Assembly (NCBI GenBank): GCA_024277935.1
Contig: JAJRUF010000063.1
Coordinates: 1 to 34,469, forward strand
Direction: 5' to 3'
From: Gammaproteobacteria bacterium
GTDB lineage: Bacteria > Pseudomonadota > Gammaproteobacteria > Methylococcales > Methylomonadaceae
DNA length: 34,469 nt
Shown: positions 15,254 to 24,921 of the stretch, piece by piece
Position numbering within the stretch: the first letter of the stretch is position 1
How the letters are laid out: the number at the start of each line of letters is the position of its first letter
The notes under the pieces: generated by a model
What the model was told of the DNA's origin: nothing
The model's input: the letters and a program-made list of their open reading frames with translations, nothing else
Database searches by the model: none
Position numbers and translations under genes: made by a program

Positions 15254-17215
15254 ATGCTTAATGAAACAGAATATCACTTGGATAGTAGCGAACCACAGGA
15301 AAGTTCGGTAGTCACCATGCCAAAAAAAAATAGCACTCTTGATGTTGCAATAGATAAAGCCCAAGAAAAACTTATTAGCCTTCAAAATAAAGAGGGCTTT
15401 TGGATTTTTGAGCTTGAAGCTGATTGTACAATACCTGCTGAATATATCATGATGATGCACTATCTTGATGATATTAACCTTGAGCTTCAGGAAAAACTTG
15501 CTGTTTACTTAAGATCACATCAATCAAAACAAGGATATTACCCTTTATTTCCTGGTGGCGAAGGTGATATTAGCTGTAGTATAAAAGTTTATTATGCTTT
15601 AAAAATGGCGGGGGATTCTATTGAAGCGCCTCATATGACTCGCTTACGCGAGTACATCTTGGGCCAAGGAGGCGCAGCCAAAGCAAATGTGTTTACTCGT
15701 ATTGCACTAGCTACTTTTGAACAACTACCCTGGCGAGGTGTACCTTATATTCCAGTAGAAATAATGCTTTTACCTAAATGGTTTCCCTTTCATTTAGATA
15801 AAGTATCATACTGGTCAAGAACAGTAATGGTACCCCTATTTATTCTTTGCACCTTAAAAGCAACAGCAAAAAACCCTAATAAAGTTAATGTAAGAGAACT
15901 ATTTCTTATCGACCCCGATAAGGAAAAGCATTACTTTCCCGAACGTACCCTGCTAAATAAGGTTTTTCTAGGCTTGGATAAATTTGGTCGTATTACACGC
16001 CCTCTCATCCCTAAAAAAGCACATCAACTTGCAACTGATAAGGCTGCTAGCTGGTTTATAGAGCGGCTTAATGGTGAGGATGGTTTAGGAGGGATTTTCC
16101 CTGCCATGGTTAATGCCTACGAAGCCTTGTTACTATTAGGCTACGAAAAAGATCACGAACATGTAAAGACTGCACGTAAAGCTATTGATAAGCTGTTAGT
16201 CATCAATGATAGTAATGCCTACTGCCAGCCTTGCTTATCTCCAGTATGGGATACTGCTCTTGCCTCGTTAGCTATACAAGAAGCTGATAAGTACAAAAAC
16301 AGCGAAAGCTTAACTCATGCTTATAATTGGTTAAAAACCAAACAATTATCTGATGAACCAGGTGATTGGCGTATTGACAGGCCCAATTCAGCCGGTGGTG
16401 GCTGGGCATTTCAATTTGCAAATCCGCACTACCCTGATGTTGATGATACTGCTGTTGTTGCTTTCGCAATGGCGGATTCAAAGCTACCTAACCTTGATGA
16501 ATCCATCCATAGAGCAACCCACTGGATTGTAGATATGCAATCTAAAAATGGGGGTTATGGCGCATTTGATATTGATAATACCCGTTTTTATTTAAATGAA
16601 ATTCCATTTGCCGATCACGGTGCATTACTAGACCCTCCAACTGCTGATGTTAGTGCTCGCTGTGCTATGTTAATGGCCAAGGTTGCAAAAAACCACACTG
16701 AATACTTACCGGCATTAAAACGCACTATTGAGTACCTTCGTAGCGAACAGGAAGAAGATGGATCTTGGTTTGGACGCTGGGGAACCAACTATATTTATGG
16801 AACTTGGTCTGTATTGTTAGGCCTGGAACAAACTGATGTAGCTAAAACTGATCCTTTATTTACCAAAGCCGTTGCATACTTAAAAAAAGTCCAACGTGGA
16901 GACGGTGGCTGGGGGGAAGATAACCAAAGCTATTATGATATTGAGAAATTCAGCGGACAGTATTACCGTAGCACTGCATGTCAAACAGCTTGGGCTGTTT
17001 TAGGGCTGATGGCAGCAGGTGAAGGCGATAGTCCGGAAGTTAAAGCAGGTATTGAATTTATTCTAAACCAACAGCTAGAGAATGGAGTATGGAATGATGA
17101 AGGTTTTAATGCGCCTGGATTCCCAAAAGTATTCTTCTTAAAATATCATGGTTATGACAAGTTCTTCCCACTTTGGGCTTTAGCACGCTACCGCAATGAG
17201 TTGGCGAAAAAGTGA
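15254..17215 (+). CDS. shc: Squalene-hopene cyclase
   Basis: Cyclises squalene to hopene/diploptene and hopanol at the membrane, the committed step of hopanoid synthesis. The 653-residue length is typical. The catalytic DxDD motif is PDVDDTAVV (Asp at about 395, 397 and 398). QW repeats are plentiful, for example QSKNGGYGAFD, QEEDGSWFGRWG, QRGDGGWGED and QLENGVWND. The N-terminal LQNKEGFWIFELEADCTIPAEY and the C-terminal FPKVFFLKYHGYDKFFPLWA are also characteristic. A GG-type ribosome-binding site (AGGTAATACTC) precedes the ATG. Its TGA stop overlaps the GTG start of hpnG (GTGA). The gene symbol hpnF is an equivalent name. Confidence 0.97.
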   Translation: MLNETEYHLDSSEPQESSVVTMPKKNSTLDVAIDKAQEKLISLQNKEGFWIFELEADCTIPAEYIMMMHYLDDINLELQEKLAVYLRSHQSKQGYYPLFPGGEGDISCSIKVYYALKMAGDSIEAPHMTRLREYILGQGGAAKANVFTRIALATFEQLPWRGVPYIPVEIMLLPKWFPFHLDKVSYWSRTVMVPLFILCTLKATAKNPNKVNVRELFLIDPDKEKHYFPERTLLNKVFLGLDKFGRITRPLIPKKAHQLATDKAASWFIERLNGEDGLGGIFPAMVNAYEALLLLGYEKDHEHVKTARKAIDKLLVINDSNAYCQPCLSPVWDTALASLAIQEADKYKNSESLTHAYNWLKTKQLSDEPGDWRIDRPNSAGGGWAFQFANPHYPDVDDTAVVAFAMADSKLPNLDESIHRATHWIVDMQSKNGGYGAFDIDNTRFYLNEIPFADHGALLDPPTADVSARCAMLMAKVAKNHTEYLPALKRTIEYLRSEQEEDGSWFGRWGTNYIYGTWSVLLGLEQTDVAKTDPLFTKAVAYLKKVQRGDGGWGEDNQSYYDIEKFSGQYYRSTACQTAWAVLGLMAAGEGDSPEVKAGIEFILNQQLENGVWNDEGFNAPGFPKVFFLKYHGYDKFFPLWALARYRNELAKK

Positions 17216-17934
17216 TTACTGGAATTATTATTGCCCTTCCTGATGAAATCAGCAGCCTAAGTAGCCAAAAGGTTCTTAAAGGAGAGTGCATTTTTATTAA
17301 CCAAAAAACAATTGTCGCATGCTCAGGGGCTGGACCTGTCAATGCAGCTAAAGCCAGTGAATTAGTTATAAAAAAGGGGGCCAACAGGTTAATCAGCTGG
17401 GGTTGTGCCGCGGCATTAAGTCCTGATTTAAAACCAGGAGATTTAGTTTTACCCAAAAAAATACTCACAGAAAACCAACAATTATTATCTATAGATTCAG
17501 GTTGGCTACAAAATACGACTCAACAATTAGCGGGTTTAAGCCCTAACAGCGGGTTACTCGCTGGAAGCTCTGTTATTGTTGCCGAAAGTAAAGCAAAAAG
17601 TTCCATACATCAGAAGTCAAAAGCAGTTGCTCTGGATATGGAGAGTAGTGCAATTGTTCAAATAGCCAAACAACACAAAATGCCTTCTCTCGTTATCCGT
17701 TGTATTGCAGATCCAGTAGAGATGAGTTTACCTAAAGCCGTCAGTTATGCATTGAATAAACAAGGGGAAGTTATTTTATCAAAACTACTTTGGTTTTTAT
17801 TGCTTCACCCCTCTGAATTACCTGGGTTAATTAACTTAGGTTTACATTTTAATGCTGCAAAAAACAAATTAAAATTAGTTGCCAAGCAACTTGATATAAT
17901 AAGCGGTTTTGAAACAACAATAGCCAGCAAATGA
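17212..17934 (+). CDS. hpnG: HpnG, adenosylhopane nucleoside phosphorylase
   Basis: A 240-residue member of the purine/uridine nucleoside phosphorylase superfamily. In hopanoid producers HpnG removes adenine from the adenosylhopane made by HpnH, leading to ribosylhopane. Family features are the N-terminal TGIIIALPDEISSL, the glycine-rich ACSGAGPVNAAKAS, LISWGCAAALSPDLKPGDLVLP, and the substrate-binding VALDMESSAIVQIA followed by VIRCIADP. The gene begins with GTG overlapping the shc stop, and its own stop overlaps the hpnN start (ATGA), so shc-hpnG-hpnN should be translationally coupled. Without the context, a 5'-methylthioadenosine nucleosidase would be the alternative call. Confidence 0.9.
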   Translation: MITGIIIALPDEISSLSSQKVLKGECIFINQKTIVACSGAGPVNAAKASELVIKKGANRLISWGCAAALSPDLKPGDLVLPKKILTENQQLLSIDSGWLQNTTQQLAGLSPNSGLLAGSSVIVAESKAKSSIHQKSKAVALDMESSAIVQIAKQHKMPSLVIRCIADPVEMSLPKAVSYALNKQGEVILSKLLWFLLLHPSELPGLINLGLHFNAAKNKLKLVAKQLDIISGFETTIASK

Positions 17935-20540
17935 ATACAGCTTCAACATCAATAATTGACCGATTTTTATGCTGGTGGGGTGCAAATATTCTTCGTTTCC
18001 CTTGGACTTTAATATTATTAACTATCTGTTTAACAGCCGCGAGCTTGTATTACACCATTAATAACCTGGGTATTAATACTAATACAGCTGAAATGCTATC
18101 CTCTGACCTGCCTTTTCAAAAGAACCGCCTACGAATAGAAAAAGCATTCCCTCAGGATGCGGGCGTTTTAATTTTGGTTGTTGATGCCCAAACCCCCGAA
18201 ATAACATCACAGGCAGCGGCAAAGCTAGAACAGGATTTAAAACAACTAAGCGATAACTTTACCTCTGTTTACACACCGACTGAAAATGATTTTTTCAAGC
18301 AACAGGCACTGCTTTTTTTAAATCAAAAAGAACTTGATGCACTGGCTACCAAATTAATTGATGCTCAACCTTTTATTGGTTACTTAGCAAACCACTACAG
18401 CTTAGAAGGTTTATTTGAAATTATTGGAACGGCTTTAAAGAGAACTGATAAAGCGCTCCCCATGAACCTTGAGCCATTATTACTTGCTGTTAATGATGCA
18501 ATCAATCACCAGCTTAAAGGTCAACCTTACCAAGTGTCTTGGCAAAATTTATTAGCGGCTAATAAATTAAATACCAACAGTAATCGAACACTGGTTCTAG
18601 CTAAACCCATATTAAATTTTAATGAAATAATGCCTGCAGCTCATGCGCTTAATGCTGCAAGAAAGGTGGCCAATAAACTAATGCTTAACACCCCAGGTCT
18701 AAGAATTCGCATGACCGGCGAAGTCGCTTTAGAACATGAAGAGCTAGAAAGTGTTGGGAAAGGATCAATTACGGCGGGGGTTGTCTCATTATTTCTGGTT
18801 TTACTCTCTCTTTGGGTTGGGTTACGATCATTTAAACTACTGTTTTCTGCATTTATAGTCCTTATCCTTGGCTTAATATTGACTGCAGGTTTTGCAACCG
18901 TATCCATTAGCCACCTAAATTTAATCTCTATAGCTTTTGCAATACTTTATATTGGTCTGGGCGTAGATTTTGCAATTCATATTTGCTTACATTATAGAGA
19001 GTGTCGTATTCAGGGTATGGATAACAAACAAGCGATTTCAGATAGCGTTCATACCGTAGGCTTCTCTTTATTCCTATGTGCACTGACCACATCTTTAGGG
19101 TTCTTAGCTTTTATTCCAACTGATTATTCAGGTGTTTCTGAGCTAGGTATTATTTCTGCAGGCGGTATGATTATTGGTTTAATTATTTCCCTTACTGTTT
19201 TACCCGCTCTTTTAACCATTTTTTCCATTAAAAAACTTAAGCCAATACGCTCAATTGTTAAGCTAGGGGTAATAGCCGAAATTCCTTTTCAATATGCATT
19301 ACAAATCCGTATTATGGCTGTTATTTTAGCGATTGCTTCAGCCGCTATTTTATCTCAGTTAGTTTTTGACTCGAACCCCATCAACTTAAGAGACCCTCAT
19401 AGCGAATCAGTCTCTACTATAAAAGAATTATTAGCATCACAAACAGACTCGCCCTTTGCGCTTTCAGCACTAGCACCTTCTTTTGCTGAAGCCCAAAAAC
19501 TTGCTAACCGGCTTAATAATTTAGCTTCTGTACATAGCACTATTTTTCTGGGTGACCTTGTTGCTAAAAACCAAGATGAAAAACTGGAAACAATAGATGA
19601 ACTTGATTTAATTTTGGGCGACCAACTTAAAAACTTTAACCATGTTTTAAGCAATACAAACCCTGTTAAAGCTTTAGTCGCATTAAATATTGCTTTAACT
19701 GAAGCATTAAAACAACAAACCACGATTGTACCGCGTGAGACATTAGAACAGTTACAGCAGAATATAACTCTGTTTCAAAACCAATATAAAGATAGCCTTA
19801 ACTCATCGGCTAAAACATTAGAAAAAAATATTTTAGGCTTGCTACCATTTACCATGAATCGCTTGCAAACCAGCTTATCTGCCACAGCCTACCAATTAAG
19901 CGATTTACCTGCTTATATTACTAGAAACTGGCTGAGTCCAGCCGGTCAATACAAGGTTTTAATTACTCCAGAATTTGACCAAAATAAAGTAGAAAACTTA
20001 AAAGAGTTTGTTGCAGAGGTACAAACAGCAGCCCCTCAATCATCAGGCTTACCCGTTGCAGACCAGGCATCAGGTACTGCCGTGGTTAAAGCTTTTATAC
20101 AAGCATTCTCGGCTGCTATTATTGCTATATTTCTACTTTTATTGTTTATCCTAAAAAATATCAGAAACACATTATTAGTGCTTGGCCCTTTATTATTAGC
20201 AGGATTATTAACGGGTGCCACAAACGTATTACTTAATAATAATTTTAACTTTGCAAACATTATTGCTCTTCCATTATTAATGGGTATGGGGGTTGATAGT
20301 AGTATCCATATTTTCTACCGTTTAGAATCCCGCCTTTCAAGCCACAAAGACCTTTTACAAAGTAGCACGGCACGCGCCGTGTTTTTCAGCTCCTTAACGA
20401 CCTTATGTAGCTTTAGTAGTCTTGCATTTACATCACATCTTGGCACCGCCAGTATGGGATTATTACTGGCTGTAGGTATTTTCTTTACATTAGTCTGTAC
20501 GCTTATTGTACTTCCCGCTTTTTACGGCAATAGAAATTAA
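17931..20540 (+). CDS. hpnN: HpnN, hopanoid RND/MMPL-family transporter
   Basis: An 869-residue inner-membrane protein of the RND/MMPL family. In Rhodopseudomonas HpnN is needed to move hopanoids to the outer membrane. The layout is a duplicated RND half: one N-terminal TM helix (LRFPWTLILLTICLTAASLY), a large periplasmic domain to about residue 275, five TM helices, then a second helix, a periplasmic domain (about 475-710) and five more helices. The paired membrane motifs are IGLGVDFAIHICLHYRE near residue 345 and MGMGVDSSIHIFYRLESR near residue 787, where Asp likely serves proton coupling. It overlaps hpnG by 4 bp and is 12 bp before hpnO. No cognate membrane-fusion protein is present, as is normal for HpnN. 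Confidence 0.92.
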   Translation: MNTASTSIIDRFLCWWGANILRFPWTLILLTICLTAASLYYTINNLGINTNTAEMLSSDLPFQKNRLRIEKAFPQDAGVLILVVDAQTPEITSQAAAKLEQDLKQLSDNFTSVYTPTENDFFKQQALLFLNQKELDALATKLIDAQPFIGYLANHYSLEGLFEIIGTALKRTDKALPMNLEPLLLAVNDAINHQLKGQPYQVSWQNLLAANKLNTNSNRTLVLAKPILNFNEIMPAAHALNAARKVANKLMLNTPGLRIRMTGEVALEHEELESVGKGSITAGVVSLFLVLLSLWVGLRSFKLLFSAFIVLILGLILTAGFATVSISHLNLISIAFAILYIGLGVDFAIHICLHYRECRIQGMDNKQAISDSVHTVGFSLFLCALTTSLGFLAFIPTDYSGVSELGIISAGGMIIGLIISLTVLPALLTIFSIKKLKPIRSIVKLGVIAEIPFQYALQIRIMAVILAIASAAILSQLVFDSNPINLRDPHSESVSTIKELLASQTDSPFALSALAPSFAEAQKLANRLNNLASVHSTIFLGDLVAKNQDEKLETIDELDLILGDQLKNFNHVLSNTNPVKALVALNIALTEALKQQTTIVPRETLEQLQQNITLFQNQYKDSLNSSAKTLEKNILGLLPFTMNRLQTSLSATAYQLSDLPAYITRNWLSPAGQYKVLITPEFDQNKVENLKEFVAEVQTAAPQSSGLPVADQASGTAVVKAFIQAFSAAIIAIFLLLLFILKNIRNTLLVLGPLLLAGLLTGATNVLLNNNFNFANIIALPLLMGMGVDSSIHIFYRLESRLSSHKDLLQSSTARAVFFSSLTTLCSFSSLAFTSHLGTASMGLLLAVGIFFTLVCTLIVLPAFYGNRN

Positions 20541-20552
20541 TCGAGGTATTTC

Positions 20553-21941
20553 ATGTCTTTCAGCATCGCCGACCTTTTTACTCAGCATTTCGATGATAAA
20601 TTCGATTTACATGAGCAACACCTAAACAACCAAATGGTCAGAGTTTTAAGAACTATTGGCTATGATAAAAACTATAAAAAAGCCATAGGGCAGTATTTAT
20701 TTGATGAAGATAATAATAAATACCTGGATTTACTGAGTGGCTTTGGTGTATTTGCTGTGGGTCGCAATCACCCCACTGTTATTAGCGCCCTGCAAGAGAC
20801 ATTAACCCTGGAACTACCTAACTTGGTACAAATGGATGTTTCTTTATTAAGTGGTTTACTGGCTGAAAAAATTCTGGCAACAACGCCAGAAAATACCACT
20901 AAAATGTTTTTTAGTAATTCAGGAACTGAAGCCGTTGAAGCGGCTATTAAATTTGCGCGTTATACCACTAAGCGTGAGCGTATTGTTCATTGTGAACATA
21001 GTTTTCACGGCTTAACCTTGGGGTCTTTATCTTTAAATGGTGAAGAGATTTTTAAACAAGGTTTTGGGCCTTTATTACCTAATTGTAATGCTATTCCTTT
21101 TAATGATATAGAGGCATTAGAAAAAGCATTAAGCACTAAAGATGTCGCTGCCTTTATTGTTGAGCCCATCCAAGGTAAAGGTGTTAATGTTCCTAATGAT
21201 AACTACCTGCCCGAAGTAGAACGCCTGTGTAAAAAATACGGTACCTTATTTGTTGCAGATGAAATTCAAACCGGTTTAGGTCGTACAGGTAAATTTTGGG
21301 CAATTGATTATTGGGGAGTAAAACCTGACATGATCTTAATGGCTAAAGCCTTATCAGGTGGTTTTATCCCTGTGGGGGCCGTTGCGATGACTCAAAAAAT
21401 CATGGATACTGTTTTTAATCGTATGGACAGAGCAGTAGTACATGGTTCTACTTTCTCTAAAAATAATATGGCTATGGCTGCGGGACTTGCAACTCTACAA
21501 GTTATGGAGGATGAGAAATTAGTCGAAAACAGTGCAAAAGTTGGTGAAGATATTATCAACAGTATTAATGCCATGGCCGACCAATATGAATTCTTAAAAG
21601 AAGCCCGTGGCAAAGGCTTGATGATTGCTGTCGAATTCCAATCGCCAAAAAGTTTAAAACTAAAAGCTGCCTGGGCTATGTTAGAAGCGGCCAATAAAGG
21701 CTTATTCTGCCAAATGGTTACGATTCCTTTATTTAAAGAACATCGTATTCTTACGCAAGTTGCAGGACACGGTATGAATGTTGTGAAACTTTTACCGCCT
21801 TTAAACCTGGTTCAAGATGATAGAGACTGGATTGTAAATTCTTTTGATAAAGCAATCGGTGACACACATCAAATACCAGGTTCAATTTGGGACTTAGGTA
21901 AAAACCTTGCCAGTCATGCCATAACAAACAAAAATAAATAA
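20553..21941 (+). CDS. hpnO: HpnO, PLP-dependent aminotransferase for aminohopanoids
   Basis: A 462-residue class III aminotransferase. HpnO converts the C35 side chain to aminobacteriohopanetriol and is known from methanotrophs. PLP-fold markers are FFSNSGTEAVEAAIKFAR near residue 125, HSFHGLTLGSLSL near 150, ADEIQTGLGRTG near 235, and the Schiff-base Lys in MAKALSGGFIPVGAV at residue 265. The sequence resembles ornithine and acetylornithine aminotransferases, so the specific assignment rests on its place between hpnN and dxs. GAGG is 8 nt before the ATG. The final 25 residues (IPGSIWDLGKNLASHAITNK) extend past the usual fold. Enzymes for extra hydroxyl groups or methylation (HpnP, HpnR) are not seen nearby. 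Confidence 0.85.
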   Translation: MSFSIADLFTQHFDDKFDLHEQHLNNQMVRVLRTIGYDKNYKKAIGQYLFDEDNNKYLDLLSGFGVFAVGRNHPTVISALQETLTLELPNLVQMDVSLLSGLLAEKILATTPENTTKMFFSNSGTEAVEAAIKFARYTTKRERIVHCEHSFHGLTLGSLSLNGEEIFKQGFGPLLPNCNAIPFNDIEALEKALSTKDVAAFIVEPIQGKGVNVPNDNYLPEVERLCKKYGTLFVADEIQTGLGRTGKFWAIDYWGVKPDMILMAKALSGGFIPVGAVAMTQKIMDTVFNRMDRAVVHGSTFSKNNMAMAAGLATLQVMEDEKLVENSAKVGEDIINSINAMADQYEFLKEARGKGLMIAVEFQSPKSLKLKAAWAMLEAANKGLFCQMVTIPLFKEHRILTQVAGHGMNVVKLLPPLNLVQDDRDWIVNSFDKAIGDTHQIPGSIWDLGKNLASHAITNKNK

Positions 21942-21956
21942 CCTAGGTTAGATACG

Positions 21957-23816
21957 ATGCCAACAAAAGATTATCCACTGCTAAAAGACATCAACCTGCC
22001 AGAAGATGTGCGCAAGCTTGATGCAAAACAACTTAAAGCGTTATCGGCAGAATTACGTGAATATTTAACTCACACCGTCAGTCTTTCTGGTGGTCATTTC
22101 TCAGCTGGTTTAGGCACCGTTGAGCTTACCGTGGCCTTACATTATGTGTTTAATACGCCAGTCGATCAGTTAGTTTGGGATGTGGGCCATCAAGCCTATC
22201 CACATAAAATTCTTACGGGCCGTAAGGATAAAATGCCTACAATTCGGACCAAGGGCGGTATTTGTGCTTTTCCTAATCGTAACGAGAGTGAGTATGATGC
22301 TTTTGGGGTTGGGCACTCCAGCACCTCTATTTCTGCAGCTTTAGGTATGGCCATTGCTGCTAAACAACAAGGCCAGGATAAACGCTGTGTGGCGATTATT
22401 GGTGATGGAAGTATCACCGGTGGAATGGCTTTTGAGGCAATGAACCATGCCGGTGTGGTGGATGCTAATTTATTAGTTATCTTAAATGATAATGATATGG
22501 CTATCTCACCTAACGTAGGAGCAATGAATAATTATTTTACTCGGGTTATTTCCAGTAAAATTTATTCCTCTGTGCGTGAAGAAAGTAAAAAAGTTTTAAG
22601 TAAGATGCCTTCAGTTTGGGAGTTAGCTAAAAAAACGGAAGAGCATGTTAAAGGTATGATTGTACCGGGCACTTTATTTGAGGAGCTGGGCTTTAATTAT
22701 ATTGGGCCTATTGATGGGCATGATGTGGATATGCTAGTGGATACCTTGAAGAATATTAAAGATTTATCAGGCCCTGTGTTTTTACATATTGTGACCAAGA
22801 AAGGCAAAGGCTATGCACCGGCTGAGAATGATCCTCTGGCATATCATGGTGTGCCTGCTTTTGATCCACAGCTTGATTCTTTACCTAAATCGGCTCCGTC
22901 TGTTCATCCTACTTATACCCAGGTTTTTGGCCGCTGGTTATGCGATATGGCTGAAAAAGATTCTCGCCTTTTTGGTATTACTCCTGCAATGCGAGAGGGT
23001 TCGGGGCTGGTTGAGTTTTCTGAGCGCTTTCCTGAACGTTATTTTGATGTGGCGATTGCTGAGCAACATGCGGTCACTTTGGCTGCTGGCCTAACTTGTC
23101 AAGGCGGAAAACCAGTAGTGGCTATTTATTCTACCTTTTTACAGCGTGCTTATGATCAATTGATTCATGATGTGGCGGTACAAAATTTAGATGTATTGTT
23201 TGCTTTAGATAGAGCAGGACTAGTAGGCCCTGATGGCCCAACACATGCAGGTAGTTTTGATTACAGCTTTTTGGCTTGCATCCCTAATATGTTAATTATG
23301 GCACCAGCTGATGAGAATGAATGTCGGCAAATGTTAACAACTGGCTTCCATTATAAAGGCCCGGCGGCTGTCCGTTATCCTCGTGGAAAAGGTCCTGGTT
23401 CTGTAGTGACAGAAGGTTTATCTGAATTAGAAATAGGCAAAGCTGAAATTCGTCACCAAGGGGGACGTTTAGCTATTTTGGCCTGGGGTAGTATGGTTAC
23501 ACCTGCAATAGAAGTAGGTAAAAAATTAGGTGCTACAGTGGTTAATATGCGCTTTGTTAAACCGCTTGATACCAAAATGATTCTCCAACTGGCTAAAACC
23601 CATGATGTACTGGTCACTATTGAAGAGAATGTTATTTCTGGTGGTTCCGGTAGTGCAGTAAATAATTTCTTACAAGCACAACAGATTTTGATGCCTGTGT
23701 TAAATATCGGTTTACCTGATGCCTTTATTGAGCAAGGTACGCGTGAGGAGTTGCTGGCTGAATGTAAACTAGACACTCAAGGAATTTTTAATTCTATTGA
23801 GGCTTTTTGCGCTTAA
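21957..23816 (+). CDS. dxs: 1-deoxy-D-xylulose-5-phosphate synthase (Dxs)
   Basis: Thiamine-diphosphate enzyme that condenses pyruvate and glyceraldehyde 3-phosphate, the first and often flux-controlling step of the MEP pathway to isopentenyl diphosphate. The 619-residue length is standard. Visible motifs are [37 protein letters not shown], the ThDP motif [18 protein letters not shown] followed by [13 protein letters not shown], and the transketolase-like [16 protein letters not shown] and [18 protein letters not shown]. It starts 15 bp after hpnO on the same strand, so the operon appears to supply its own C5 precursors. ispA, often next to dxs, lies 17 kb away. Another dxs copy could exist outside the window. 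Confidence 0.96.
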   Translation: MPTKDYPLLKDINLPEDVRKLDAKQLKALSAELREYLTHTVSLSGGHFSAGLGTVELTVALHYVFNTPVDQLVWDVGHQAYPHKILTGRKDKMPTIRTKGGICAFPNRNESEYDAFGVGHSSTSISAALGMAIAAKQQGQDKRCVAIIGDGSITGGMAFEAMNHAGVVDANLLVILNDNDMAISPNVGAMNNYFTRVISSKIYSSVREESKKVLSKMPSVWELAKKTEEHVKGMIVPGTLFEELGFNYIGPIDGHDVDMLVDTLKNIKDLSGPVFLHIVTKKGKGYAPAENDPLAYHGVPAFDPQLDSLPKSAPSVHPTYTQVFGRWLCDMAEKDSRLFGITPAMREGSGLVEFSERFPERYFDVAIAEQHAVTLAAGLTCQGGKPVVAIYSTFLQRAYDQLIHDVAVQNLDVLFALDRAGLVGPDGPTHAGSFDYSFLACIPNMLIMAPADENECRQMLTTGFHYKGPAAVRYPRGKGPGSVVTEGLSELEIGKAEIRHQGGRLAILAWGSMVTPAIEVGKKLGATVVNMRFVKPLDTKMILQLAKTHDVLVTIEENVISGGSGSAVNNFLQAQQILMPVLNIGLPDAFIEQGTREELLAECKLDTQGIFNSIEAFCA

Positions 23817-23899
23817 CTTTGTTAGGATAACAATTTGCTCGCTTTACTTCATATTAAGTAAGAGAATATAAAAGATCGAACTGTTTTTACTACAAAGAT

Positions 23900-23954
23900 C
23901 ACTGAGAACATAGAATTTTTGAGCGTTAAGCCATCTCCCCCTGTGTTCTCAGTG
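23900..23954 (+). terminator. Long inverted repeat downstream of dxs, possible terminator
   Basis: CACTGAGAACATAG (23900-23913) pairs with CTGTGTTCTCAGTG (23941-23954) at 13 of 14 positions around a 27-nt loop, followed within about 10 nt by a T-rich stretch. It could end the hopanoid operon. The arm sequence also resembles common intergenic repeats, and the loop is long for a terminator. Confidence 0.5.
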
Positions 23955-24084
23955 CTTATTTTGAATTTTTTTATTAAATTAATTTCGCTCGCCTCTTGAA
24001 CAACAAAATCGTAAGTCATTAATTTTATTATCCTCTAATTGATGGCTGAGAGCGGTCTAATTCGCTACTTATCAATATATTCAG

Positions 24085-24849
24085 ATGCTAGAAATTATTC
24101 AACTCCCCGTATTAAAAGATAATTATATTTACCTGCTTCATGAGCCTTCTTTAAATAAAACAGCTGTCGTTGACCCTGCAGTTAGCCAACCCGTTTTAAA
24201 TACCTTAAAACAAAAAGGCTGGACACTAAATTACATACTTAACACTCACCACCACAATGATCATATTGGAGCAAATTCTGATTTACAAATCGCAACAAAT
24301 TGTAAAATAATCGCAGCTAAAGCAGACAACTATAGAATCCCCAATATTGATATCCCCGTAAAAGAGGGAGATATATTTTCCCTAGGTAAAGAAAACATTA
24401 CAGTTATTGAAACACCGGGACATACACTAGGTCATATTGTATTTTATTTAGAAAATAGTAAAAATCTATTTTGTGGTGACACTTTATTTTCTATGGGCTG
24501 TGGCCGGCTATTTGAAGGTTCGGCAGAACAGATGTGGAATTCTTTACAAAAAATAAAAGCCTTACCCAAAGAAACCCGTATTTATTGTGCTCATGAATAT
24601 ACTCAAGCTAATGGAGCTTTTGCCTTAACGCTTGAACCTGATAATAAAGCATTACAGCAGAGAATACAGCAGGTTCATCAGTTTAGAAAGGATAATAAAC
24701 CTACCATTCCTACTAGCATAGAATTAGAATTAATGACTAACCCTTTTCTAAGAGAGAATACCGCTGTTATTCAACAGTCACTAAATATGAAAAACAAACC
24801 GTTACAGAAAATTTTCAGTAAGATTAGAAAGTTAAAAGATGATTTTTAG
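24085..24849 (+). CDS. gloB: Hydroxyacylglutathione hydrolase (glyoxalase II)
   Basis: Hydrolyses S-lactoylglutathione to lactate and glutathione in methylglyoxal detoxification. The 254-residue protein has the metallo-beta-lactamase fold with binuclear metal motif THHHNDHIGAN at residues 54-64 (the family usually has GG where GA is seen), ETPGHTLGHIVFY near residue 110, FCGDTLFSMGCGRLFEG near 130 and CAHEYTQANGAFALTLEPDN near 172. The C-terminal substrate-binding region ends in NPFLRENT. It stands alone, 268 bp after dxs, with no clear ribosome-binding site. Convergent with the gene at 24922. Confidence 0.93.
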   Translation: MLEIIQLPVLKDNYIYLLHEPSLNKTAVVDPAVSQPVLNTLKQKGWTLNYILNTHHHNDHIGANSDLQIATNCKIIAAKADNYRIPNIDIPVKEGDIFSLGKENITVIETPGHTLGHIVFYLENSKNLFCGDTLFSMGCGRLFEGSAEQMWNSLQKIKALPKETRIYCAHEYTQANGAFALTLEPDNKALQQRIQQVHQFRKDNKPTIPTSIELELMTNPFLRENTAVIQQSLNMKNKPLQKIFSKIRKLKDDF

Positions 24850-24921
24850 ATAAATTATAAACTGTAGCAAAACCTGATAGTTACAGACTTAAAATAAAAC
24901 TTAACCTTTTAAATTTAGACT

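Noticed and set aside
22813-23094. Overlapping plus-strand frame inside dxs
   Set aside because: Lies wholly within dxs, which has continuous conserved motifs across this part.
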